This document shows, in pieces, positions 24,387 to 31,165 of a DNA stretch of 41,382 bases. Made by a program: the position numbers and the translations under genes. Each line of letters starts with the position of its first letter. Within the stretch, counting starts at the first letter, position 1. The notes beneath the pieces are model-generated. The model was not told the DNA's origin and ran no database searches. It saw only the letters and a list, made by a program, of their open reading frames with translations. The stretch is from Collinsella sp. (GTDB lineage: Bacteria; Actinomycetota; Coriobacteriia; Coriobacteriales; Coriobacteriaceae). The stretch covers positions 1 through 41,382 of the forward strand of contig DXMA01000021.1 of assembly GCA_019414445.1 (NCBI GenBank). Reading direction: 5' to 3'.

Positions 24387-25268
24387 ATGGAATACGCTCT
24401 CTCCAACGATTCGATTTCTATCAAGGTCTCCACGGCCGGCGGCTCGTTTACCTCGATTGAGGCTGGAGGTCGCGAGTACCTGTGGCAGGGTGATCCCGCC
24501 GTGTGGTCCGGCCAGGCACCGATTTGCTTCCCGATTTGCGGAGGCTTGCGCGACAACAGCGCCATGACGTTTGCCGGGCATCATGTAAAGCTCGCTCGCC
24601 ACGGCTTTGCGCGCAAGCAGGAATGGAAGCTGCTGAGCCAAGGCGAGAACGAGTTGGCTATGTGCCTGGCTTCGGAGGATAACGCCGCGCTGCTGAGCGA
24701 TTATCCGTATCCGTTTAGGCTCGTCGCCCGCTATACGCTCGAGGACGCCGCCGTGCGTGTCTCCTATGAGGTTACCAACGAGGGCACCGAGGACATGCCG
24801 TTCTTTATCGGTGGGCATCCCGGCTTTAGGTGCCCGCTCGATGAGGGCGAGGCCTATACGGACTACGAGTTGCGCTTTGAGAAAGAAGAGGCTGCAGAGC
24901 TTTGCACCGCTGTCCCTTCGACTGGCTTGATTGACGTGGACAAGCGCTCCAAGAACCCCATGGTGGGAAAGACGCTGCCCCTGTCGCACGAGCTCTTCGA
25001 TTTTGCGGAGACCATCTTTGACGTGCTCGAGAGCCGCCAGGTCACGCTTTCCAAAAAGGGCGAGGACAAGGGCGTCCGCCTGAGCTTTGAGGGCTTCCCA
25101 TATCTCATTGTGTGGAGCAAGCCCGAGGGTGATTTTGTGGCAGTTGAGCCTTGGGGCGGCCTTTCGACCTGCTCCGATGAGGACGACGTGCTTGAGCATA
25201 AGCGTGGCTGCCTTGTCGCCAAGCCCAAGGAGACCGTCGTTCGCTCGTTCACGATTGAGATTCTGTAA
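24387..25268 (+). CDS. lacX: LacX-type aldose epimerase family protein
   Basis: An aldose-1-epimerase-like protein of 293 residues, in the LacX/YihR-like group, thought to interconvert sugar anomers. Visible: LWQGDPAVWSGQAPICFPIC (about residues 29-48), then HGFARKQEW, FFIGGHPGFRCPL (catalytic His, about residue 138) and EPWGGLSTCSDED near the C-terminus (active-site Glu). LacX accompanies tagatose-6-phosphate pathway genes in lactococcal lac operons, fitting the kinase 60 bases downstream. AAAGGA precedes ATG 24387. Confidence 0.85.
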   Translation: MEYALSNDSISIKVSTAGGSFTSIEAGGREYLWQGDPAVWSGQAPICFPICGGLRDNSAMTFAGHHVKLARHGFARKQEWKLLSQGENELAMCLASEDNAALLSDYPYPFRLVARYTLEDAAVRVSYEVTNEGTEDMPFFIGGHPGFRCPLDEGEAYTDYELRFEKEEAAELCTAVPSTGLIDVDKRSKNPMVGKTLPLSHELFDFAETIFDVLESRQVTLSKKGEDKGVRLSFEGFPYLIVWSKPEGDFVAVEPWGGLSTCSDEDDVLEHKRGCLVAKPKETVVRSFTIEIL

Positions 25269-25327
25269 TTCCGTTTTGTCGACTCGTATCGCGAGGCACA
25301 AGGAGCCTGCGAGATAAGGAGCTAAAA

Positions 25328-26263
25328 ATGATCCTCACCGTTACGATGAACCCGTCCGTCGATACACGCTATCAGCTCGATGAGCTCATTATCGACGACG
25401 TTAACCGTGTGACGCCCGAAAAGACCGCCGGCGGCAAGGGTCTCAACGTGGCCCGTGTACTGGGTCAGCTGGGCGACGACGTTGTGGCAACCGGTCTACT
25501 CGGCGGCCACATGGGCGCCTACATGGCCGAGCTCATGGATGCCAACTGCATTAAGAATGATTTTGTACCCATCAAGGGCGAGACTCGCATTTGCCTTAAC
25601 ATCCTCCACGCCGGCAACCAGACCGAGCTACTCGAGAGCGGCCCGACGATTGCCCCCGAGGAGCTCGATGCCTTTACCGCCAAGTTCGCCGAGCTTGCGA
25701 GCAAGGCCGCTGTCGTTACCATCTCGGGTTCGCTGCCCCGTGGTGTCGAGGCAGGCTACTACGCCAAGATCACGGGTATTGCCGAGAACGCCGGCGCCAA
25801 GGTGCTGCTCGATACCTCGGGTGCTTCGCTCGAGGCCGCCCTTAAGTCCGAAATTAAGCCCGAGCTGGTCAAGCCTAACCTGACCGAGATTAACGGCCTT
25901 CTGGGCACGAGCTTTACCACCGACGATGTGGACGAGCTCCGCGCCGCGCTCGCCTCTGATGCCCGCTTCTCCGATATCCCCTGGGTCGTCGTGTCCATGG
26001 GCGCTGCCGGCTCCGTGGGCTTCCATAATGGCCGTGCATTCCGCGCCAAGACCCCCGATATCCCCGCCGTTAACGCTACGGGCTCTGGCGATTCGACCAT
26101 TGCCGGCTTCGCGCATGCGATTGCTGCTGGCGCGGATGACGAGACGGTGCTGCGTACCGCCAACACCTGCGGCAAGCTCAATGCCATGGATCCCATGACT
26201 GGCCACTTGGTTATGGATCGTTGGGACGAGGTTTACAACGGCGTTGTCGTGACCGAGCTGTAG
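25328..26263 (+). CDS. lacC: Tagatose-6-phosphate kinase / 1-phosphofructokinase
   Basis: A PfkB-family sugar kinase of 311 residues. The first motif KTAGGKGLNVARVLGQLG (about residues 36-53) and the C-terminal anion-hole motif NATGSGDSTIAGFAHA (about residue 250, catalytic Asp) are complete. The LacC/FruK/PfkB-2 subgroups cannot be separated by eye. With AgaS and two LacG enzymes nearby, all producing tagatose-6-P (or galactose-6-P) upstream, tagatose-6-phosphate kinase is the most economical call. Ribosome-binding site AAGGAG before ATG 25328. Confidence 0.82.
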   Translation: MILTVTMNPSVDTRYQLDELIIDDVNRVTPEKTAGGKGLNVARVLGQLGDDVVATGLLGGHMGAYMAELMDANCIKNDFVPIKGETRICLNILHAGNQTELLESGPTIAPEELDAFTAKFAELASKAAVVTISGSLPRGVEAGYYAKITGIAENAGAKVLLDTSGASLEAALKSEIKPELVKPNLTEINGLLGTSFTTDDVDELRAALASDARFSDIPWVVVSMGAAGSVGFHNGRAFRAKTPDIPAVNATGSGDSTIAGFAHAIAAGADDETVLRTANTCGKLNAMDPMTGHLVMDRWDEVYNGVVVTEL

Positions 26264-26312
26264 GAGCTTGTGCGCCGCCCCCGGCATCGGTTGCTTGCTT
26301 GTGGTTAGAGTT

Positions 26313-26435
26313 GACGGCAAGTGCGGTAGCATTATGCCGGGGCGCGACGCCGATGCTGTCGTGTTCAATCCCGACCTTACCCTGGTCGAGACGTATGTGG
26401 GTGGCAACAGCGTCGGTAATGCATTTACCGAGTAG
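26313..26435 (+). pseudogene. C-terminal fragment of a second amino-sugar-6-phosphate deacetylase
   Basis: The 40 codons before the TAG at 26433 read GKCGSIMPGRDADAVVF...TLVETYVGG.SVGNAFTE, almost identical to the end of agaA at 22401-23570 (about 33 of 37 residues). No start or catalytic core is present. It lies between lacC and the yhcH gene. It is either the remainder of a duplicated agaA or a trace of recombination. Confidence 0.85.
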
Positions 26436-26467
26436 CTGCCAAATAAACGATCCGAGAGGGGATTTAG

Positions 26468-26941
26468 ATGATTTACGGTGCATTGGGCGATATCGAGGAA
26501 TACCGCGGAATGCTCAAGGGCCTCGACGTGCTGATCGACTGGCTCGAGGAGAACGACCCGGCACAGCTCGAGGTCGGCAGCCATCCGATTTTGGGTGAGA
26601 AGGTCTTTGCGAACGTCATGTCTCCCACGACGCGTCCCGAGGCTGAGGCTCACTATGAGACGCATCAGCGCTATCACGACCTGCAGATCGACGTCGAGGG
26701 TCGCGAGGCCTTTAAGGTCGCTACGGGCAGCCTGACGCTGGTCCAGGAGTTTGACGAGAAGGACGACTATGATCTGGTCGATTCCGACGCCTCGATCGCC
26801 GGCGATCTTGCCGACGACAAATTCGCGCTGTTCGTTGCCGGCGAGCCCCACATGCCCACGCTCGAGTTCCCGGGCGATGGCGCACAGCCGGTCAAGAAGA
26901 TTTGCTTTAAGCTGCTTGCAGATGCTTACTGGGAGGAGTAG
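26468..26941 (+). CDS. YhcH/YjgK/YiaL family protein
   Basis: A 157-residue cupin-like protein of the DUF386/EbgC group, found with sialic acid, beta-galactoside and amino-sugar operons; an anomerase role is suspected for some members. The family core is visible: YHDLQIDVEGREAFKVATGS (about residues 72-91) and LFVAGEPHMPTLEFPGDGAQ, followed by VKKICFKL. GAGAGGGG precedes ATG 26468. It ends before a terminator (27002-27049). Confidence 0.88.
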   Translation: MIYGALGDIEEYRGMLKGLDVLIDWLEENDPAQLEVGSHPILGEKVFANVMSPTTRPEAEAHYETHQRYHDLQIDVEGREAFKVATGSLTLVQEFDEKDDYDLVDSDASIAGDLADDKFALFVAGEPHMPTLEFPGDGAQPVKKICFKLLADAYWEE

Positions 26942-27001
26942 CGCGCTGCTCGGCTGAGCTGTTCGTGTTGCGAGCGTTATCCCTTGGGGGAGCTCGCTTG
27001 G

Positions 27002-27049
27002 GCCCCGCTGAACGCGGTTCCTTTGGGGATTGCGGTTGGCGGGGCTTTT
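27002..27049 (+). terminator. Terminator after yhcH-type gene
   Basis: GCCCCGC (27002-27008) and GCGGGGC (27039-27045) enclose a longer inner fold and are followed by TTTTG. Confidence 0.65.
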
Positions 27050-27115
27050 GTTGAGTAGGAGAGTTTCCGGCGGCGTTGTGCTTGGATTGGCGGAGGCGCG
27101 CCCGAAATCAGCAAC

Positions 27116-27139
27116 AAAAAAGCCGCCCGAAGGCGGCTA
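27116..27139 (-). terminator. Terminator of the tRNA-Thr gene
   Basis: On the minus strand AGCCGCC-TTCG-GGCGGCT is followed by TTTTT (27116-27120). Confidence 0.9.
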
Positions 27140-27149
27140 TCTTGTGCAA

Positions 27150-27225
27150 TGGAGCCAGCGACCGGGCTCGAACCGGTGACCCCCGCTTTACGAGAGCGGT
27201 GCTCTACCAACTGAGCTACGCTGGC
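27150..27225 (-). tRNA. tRNA-Thr (CGT anticodon)
   Basis: On the minus strand 76 bases from GCCAGCG fold as a cloverleaf: acceptor GCCAGCG/CGCTGGC, D-loop with AGTTGGTAGA, anticodon stem CCGCT/AGCGG with loop CTCGTAA (CGT, reading ACG), T-loop TTCGAGC (27150-27170 region), and encoded CCA. It is followed by a terminator. Confidence 0.96.
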
Positions 27226-27382
27226 GGCCATGTGGTGACGCAACTGAGGCGTCAACGGCTGTCTATGATACGGGACATCGCAAATCCGCGCAAGTGTTCT
27301 GACGGCTTTTCTCACTTTAAATGCACTAATATTGGAGACGCGATGTCTTGCTCTTACGGGTCTCAAACAGAATGGGGCAGCG

Positions 27383-27865
27383 ATGACTCAACCCAAGATT
27401 CTTCTCGCACGCATCGACGACCGTTTCATTTACGGACAAGACGTTGAGCTGTGGAACGAAGCCGTGGGTTCCAACCTTGTCCTAATCGTCAACGATGAGA
27501 TCGCGGCAGATTCGCGCCAATGGGCACCCATGAGGGTGGCGGCGCCAGAAGGCGTTTGGACGCGGTTTTTCTCGGTGCAAAGGACCATCGACGTCATTCA
27601 TACCGCAACGCCTCGCCAATTGATTCTGATCATGGTGGCCTCACCCTCCGATGCGCTCGCGCTGGTTAAGGGCGGTGTGCCGATCACCAAGATCAGCATT
27701 GGTCATATGCAGGCAGGGGAGGGCAAGCGTCCCGCAACGCCCGCAGTTGCCGTAGACGACACAGACGTCGCTGTTCTCAGAGAGCTGCAAAAGCTCGGCA
27801 TAGAACTAGAAATCCGCTATCTCCCCAGTTCCGCCCCCGACCCCATCGGCAATCTGTTCAACTGA
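27383..27865 (+). CDS. Orphan EIIB paralogue with Tyr in place of the active-site His
   Basis: A 160-residue protein, same length and clearly paralogous to the EIIB at 17641-18123 (ARIDDRFIYGQ versus TRIDNRLVHGQ; RTIDVIHTATPRQ versus KTIDVIGKASPRQ; KGGVPITKISIGHM versus KGGVPIKKVNIGNM). The phosphorylation His17 is Tyr17. No EIIA, EIIC or EIID is adjacent. The rest of the domain is well preserved, so it is not simply decaying; a phosphorylation-blind regulator or inhibitor of the true EIIB is possible. The ribosome-binding site (TGGGGCAG) is weak; starts at 27332 and 27383 are both open, and homology favours 27383. Confidence 0.82.
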   Translation: MTQPKILLARIDDRFIYGQDVELWNEAVGSNLVLIVNDEIAADSRQWAPMRVAAPEGVWTRFFSVQRTIDVIHTATPRQLILIMVASPSDALALVKGGVPITKISIGHMQAGEGKRPATPAVAVDDTDVAVLRELQKLGIELEIRYLPSSAPDPIGNLFN

Positions 27866-27930
27866 TCCCTTGGGGACGGAGGAAAACGGATCATTTTGCC
27901 TTCGTAGGGGATCTGTGTGGCGCTGTCCGC

Positions 27931-28084
27931 CAAAACTATGCCGGTTTACTACGATGAATTGCTTATCGCCGAGCATGCCAAATTTGCAGAGAATAAAACC
28001 GCAGGTAGACGAGTTGCTAATTTTTTATAAACCAGCGCGTGGTCGGACATAGTGGGTTCATCGTAGTAATTCGGCATAGTTTTG
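27931..28084. repeat. Second inverted-repeat element with mirrored short frames
   Basis: 27931-27958 and 28057-28084 are complementary at 26 of 28 positions (core CAAAACTATGCCG...ACTACGATGAA). The ATG at 27938 opens a 30-codon frame starting MPVYYDE; the ATG at 28077 on the minus strand opens one of about 42 codons starting MPNYYDE. Neither has a ribosome-binding site. It lies in the 326-base gap between the EIIB paralogue and galM. Confidence 0.6.
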
Positions 28085-28130
28085 TTATGTCACCAATTCG
28101 GTGGCATCGAAAAGAAGGATTTAGGCATGA

Positions 28131-28168
28131 AGCAGCGCCCGTCGGCGGTGGTGCCGGCGGGCGTTGCT
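28131..28168 (-). terminator. Hairpin downstream of galM
   Basis: AGCAGCGCCCG and CGGGCGTTGCT can pair (with one G-U), enclosing a GCCGGC-type inner stem, 23 bases past the galM stop. The T-run is weak. Confidence 0.5.
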
Positions 28169-28191
28169 GTGCGAGATGTCGCGTTGTGGGC

Positions 28192-29244
28192 CTAGTGCCT
28201 CATAAAGTGGTATTCGATCATATTGCTGTAGGGGTGACCCGGACCCACAATGCCCTGCGGGAACAGCGGCTGGTGCGGCGTGTCGGGGTACATCTCGGCC
28301 TCGAGGGCAAAGCCGGCGCCCCAGCCATAGTTGGCATCGTCCTTGGCGTGCTCGTCGCCCAGCCAGTTGCCGGTGTAGAGTTGCACGCCCGGGGCGGTGG
28401 TGTAGTAGTCCAGCTCACGACCGGTCCACATCTCCTCGACATGTAGGGCGCGACGCAGGTTGCGGCCGTACTGATAGCCATCGATGCACAGGCAGTGATC
28501 GTAGCCACGGGCCTGCTTAATCTGCGGGTCGTCGGCCTCCATGCCGGGTGCGACGGGGCGCAGCTCGCGAAAGTCAAACGGTGTTCCCTCGACCGGAGCG
28601 ATTTCGCCGGTGGGGATATTCTGCTCGTTAATGGGCAGGTAGTGGGCGGCGTTGGCGACAAAGAAATGTTCGCAGTCCATGCCGGCGTTATGGCCGGCAA
28701 GGTTAAAGTACGTGTGGTTGGTCATGGACACGTAGGTGGCACGGTCGCTCTCGCAACCATACTCGATACGGAAGACACCGGTGCGTGTAACGGTAAACAC
28801 GGCCGTAAAGGTGCGGTTGCCGGGCAGGCCCAGCTCACCATCCTCAAGCGAGGTGGTCATGCGCACGGCGTTATGGACCTCGTCGAGCTCAACATCCCAC
28901 ACGCGTTTATGCAGGCCGTGCTCAAGATCGCTGTGTAGGTTGTTGGCGCCCTCGTTGGCGGGCATATGCCAGTCCGTGCCGTCGATGGTGATCGTGGCGC
29001 CCGCGGTGCGGTTTGCCACGGGGCCGATGGTCGCGCCAAAGCAGGCGGGGTTGTCAAAGTAATCCTCGAGCTTATCGAAGCCCAGCACAACATCGCGCAC
29101 GTTGCCGGGAATATCGGGCACATCGATACCCAGCACGGTGGCGCCATAGTCCATAATGCGAACGCAGATCTCGGGCCCGTTGAGGGCGTAACGATGAACG
29201 GAGGTGCCGCACGGCGCGGTGCCGAAAAGCTCGGAAGTGATCAT
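28192..29244 (-). CDS. galM: Aldose 1-epimerase (mutarotase)
   Basis: Interconverts alpha and beta anomers of galactose/glucose. The 350-residue protein has the family features: DYGATVLGIDVPD (about residue 31), GATIGPVANRTAGATI (about residue 69, with the Arg of the active site), MTNHTYFNLAGH (about residue 173, catalytic His) and a conserved GVQLYTGNW near residue 300 with the catalytic Glu further on. I chose ATG 29244, preceded by TTAGGAACC, over an upstream start at 29304. It diverges from the deoR gene; a hairpin follows its stop. Confidence 0.92.
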   Translation of the reverse strand: MITSELFGTAPCGTSVHRYALNGPEICVRIMDYGATVLGIDVPDIPGNVRDVVLGFDKLEDYFDNPACFGATIGPVANRTAGATITIDGTDWHMPANEGANNLHSDLEHGLHKRVWDVELDEVHNAVRMTTSLEDGELGLPGNRTFTAVFTVTRTGVFRIEYGCESDRATYVSMTNHTYFNLAGHNAGMDCEHFFVANAAHYLPINEQNIPTGEIAPVEGTPFDFRELRPVAPGMEADDPQIKQARGYDHCLCIDGYQYGRNLRRALHVEEMWTGRELDYYTTAPGVQLYTGNWLGDEHAKDDANYGWGAGFALEAEMYPDTPHQPLFPQGIVGPGHPYSNMIEYHFMRH

Positions 29245-29402
29245 TTGGTTCCTAACATCGAGGTATTTCGGACAAACTGTAGCGCGAACAGGCGAGATTA
29301 TCACTACACCCCACTAAAGCAGGGGGTATTTTTCTCAAAAAAGTGATGATTGGAGCTGTGCGGGTGTTCATTTTTGACCCGCACGAGTCTGATACAATTT
29401 GT

Positions 29403-29420
29403 TCATTACTGTTTGAATGA
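29403..29420. promoter_or_regulatory. Palindromes in the galM-deoR divergent region
   Basis: TCATT(29403-29407)/AATGA(29416-29420), and GCGGGT/ACCCGC about 30 bases earlier, lie between the divergent genes and are candidate DeoR-family operators. A TACAAT lies between the two palindromes. Confidence 0.3.
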
Positions 29421-29450
29421 TATGCGCGCAAAGAACGGCGAGGATTCATC

Positions 29451-30215
29451 GTGATTAAGGCAGAGCGACAGGATAAGGTTCGTCAGCTGCTCGAAGAGCA
29501 GGGCACGGTCTCGGTCAAGGAGATTTCGGATGCGCTGGGCGTTTCGGATATGACGATTCGCCGCGACCTTGAGGAACTTGCGAGCCTGGGCGAGATCGAG
29601 CGCGTGCACGGCGGCGCCCGTAGTGCACAGGGACGTCCCCACGCTATGTTGCGCCATGAGTATTCGCACAGCGAAAAGCGCACTAAGCATGCCGAGGAAA
29701 AGCTGCAGATCGCGCGCCGCGCCGTTGAGCTCATCGAGGAGGGCTCGACCATCTTTTTGGGTACGGGCACCACGGTTGAGCAGATGGCCTCGATGCTGCC
29801 GGCGTTTCGCCTGCGCATCGTGACCAATTCGCTTTCGGTGTTTAACTTGCTTGAGGCGCGCGAAGACTGCGACCTGTGCCTCGTGGGCGGTATGTACCGT
29901 CGCCGCACCGCCGCTTTTGTGGGGCCAACGGCCGAGGATACCCTGCGTGCGCTGGGCATCGACGCGGCGTTTATCGGCGCCAACGGCATTCTGGATAGCG
30001 ACGTATCTACGTCCAACATGGACGAGGGCCGTATCCAGCAGCTCGCCTTTAGCAAGGCCGACTCACGCTATCTGATCGCCGATTCCAGCAAGATCGGCAA
30101 GCGCGACTTCTACACCTTCTGTCGCTTGGACAGCCTGGATGCCGTGGTGTGCGAACCGGGTATCGCCGCCGAGAATCGTGCCGCCATCGAGGAACACACG
30201 CAGGTCATCTGCTAG
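29451..30215 (+). CDS. DeoR-family regulator
   Basis: A 254-residue sugar-operon repressor. The N-terminal helix-turn-helix is typical (RQDKVRQLLEEQGTVSVKEI, then SDMTIRRDLEELASLGEIER, HGGA), and the C-terminal effector domain shows FLGTGTTVEQMA (about residue 103, phosphate-binding loop), VTNSLSVFNLL (about residue 124) and LVGGMYRRRTAAFVGPTAE (about residue 144). The effector is usually a sugar phosphate. The start is GTG 29451. It is divergent from galM and may control it or the tagatose-pathway genes (compare LacR). Target is inferred only. Confidence 0.85.
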   Translation: MIKAERQDKVRQLLEEQGTVSVKEISDALGVSDMTIRRDLEELASLGEIERVHGGARSAQGRPHAMLRHEYSHSEKRTKHAEEKLQIARRAVELIEEGSTIFLGTGTTVEQMASMLPAFRLRIVTNSLSVFNLLEAREDCDLCLVGGMYRRRTAAFVGPTAEDTLRALGIDAAFIGANGILDSDVSTSNMDEGRIQQLAFSKADSRYLIADSSKIGKRDFYTFCRLDSLDAVVCEPGIAAENRAAIEEHTQVIC

Positions 30216-30228
30216 CGAGCGCTGCGGG

Positions 30229-30534
30229 CTAGACCAGGCGGGCGTAGTCCTGTGACTGGTGAAAGATGTGGGCGATATAGATTGTTTCGTGCTCAAACTT
30301 GTATAGACACACGTAGTTGTTGACGGGAAACGATCGGTAATTGCGTGCCGCCAGCTCTTGCATGTGCGAGAGGGGACGTAAAAGCGGCTGCTCGCGAAGC
30401 AGGTCAAGCTGATATTCAAACTCAGCGACAAAATTGCCTGCTGCACGCGGATTCTTGAGGATTTGAGCAAGGTATCCGACAATACTCTCGTACTCATATC
30501 GCGCGCTTTTGAGGATTACGACGTTATAGGTCAT
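30229..30534 (-). CDS. RelE/ParE-family toxin
   Basis: A 101-residue toxin of a type II toxin-antitoxin pair. The ParE/RelE fold is visible in order: ILKSARYEYESIVGYLAQIL (residues 7-26), AGNFVAEFEYQLDLL, PLSHMQELAARNYRSFPVNNY (basic core, about residue 55) and IYIAHIFHQSQDY at the end. Its start overlaps the antitoxin gene by 11 bases. Whether it acts on ribosome-bound mRNA or on gyrase cannot be told from this. Confidence 0.85.
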   Translation of the reverse strand: MTYNVVILKSARYEYESIVGYLAQILKNPRAAGNFVAEFEYQLDLLREQPLLRPLSHMQELAARNYRSFPVNNYVCLYKFEHETIYIAHIFHQSQDYARLV

Positions 30535-30790
30535 ATTTGTCTCGTATCGAAGCCGCGAAGGATTCGTAGTCGCTGTAGTCGCCTTGCGATATTTCGTCTT
30601 CTGCCATCATCATGCGAGACAGCAGTTTTGCCTTGGCGATTTCTTCTTGCATGAGGCGATACTGGTCGCTGCTGATGCAGTGCATGGCCTCGTAGCCGTT
30701 CTTAGTTACGGTGACGTCGCGCTCAGACTCAACAAGCGTGGTGAATGCAGCAGTGTCCTTCATATCTCGGACGGGCACACAAGCTGACAT
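30524..30790 (-). CDS. Phd/YefM-type antitoxin
   Basis: An 88-residue antitoxin: the DNA-binding N-terminus VPVRDMKDTAAF (residues 5-16), TVTKNGYEAM and the family ISSDQYRLMQE, followed by a charged toxin-binding C-terminus. I chose ATG 30790 because a strong AAAGGAGGTACCC precedes it; an in-frame ATG at 30826 is poorly supported. A TACAAT on the minus strand (30817-30822) is a likely -10 box. Transcription of both genes points away from the hairpin array. Confidence 0.85.
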   Translation of the reverse strand: MSACVPVRDMKDTAAFTTLVESERDVTVTKNGYEAMHCISSDQYRLMQEEIAKAKLLSRMMMAEDEISQGDYSDYESFAASIRDKYDL

Positions 30791-30855
30791 GGGTACCTCC
30801 TTTGCGTTGGGACACAATTGTACCACGGTATATTAAAACGTCGGCGTCGTCGAAT

Positions 30856-31078
30856 TATCTCAATCTGTAATAGTTGGGAGTAGAAAACCGGGTTAGATGT
30901 TACAGATCGAGATATTCTGCTTCGGGCTACCCGTTTGTCTCGATCTGTAACAGGTAGGGCCAGAATACTCGGTTACGTGTTACAGATCGAGATCTTCAAG
31001 TTCGGGCCGCTCGTTTGTCTCGATCTGTAACAGGTAGGACCGAAAACCCCTGCTAGATGTTACAGATCGAGACAAACG
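30856..31078. repeat. Hairpin array A: three units, 80-base period
   Basis: Three imperfect hairpins of about 57 bases, each built from TCTCGATCTGTAACA (left) and TGTTACAGATCGAGA (right) around a 25-base loop, repeat at exactly 80-base intervals (left arms at 30856, 30936, 31016). Loops share GGTAGG...AAAA...GGTTAGA features; spacers between units share TTCGGGC...CGTTTG. The last unit ends in GACAAACGG about 24 bases from the lacG1 terminator. A second array of the same design is at 35745. Confidence 0.85.
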
Positions 31079-31101
31079 GTCTGCTCGGGCCGAGCCAAAA
31101 C

Positions 31102-31143
31102 AAAAAGGCCGCATGCGAACCGGTTTGGGATTCGTATGCGGCC
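31102..31143 (-). terminator. Terminator of lacG1
   Basis: GGCCGCATGCGAA (31107-31119) pairs with TTCGTATGCGGCC (31131-31143); on the minus strand it is followed by TTTTT (31102-31106). Confidence 0.9.
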
Positions 31144-31165
31144 GACAGGGAGTATGCGGCGGAAA

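Noticed and set aside
23646..25301. A 551-codon minus-strand fusion including the flavodoxin
   Set aside because: Only the part after 24230 is flavodoxin with a typical start; the rest is the antisense of lacX.
27870..28052. 60-codon plus-strand frame after the EIIB paralogue
   Set aside because: Its sequence runs out of phase across the inverted-repeat element and has no ribosome-binding site; nothing supports it as a gene.
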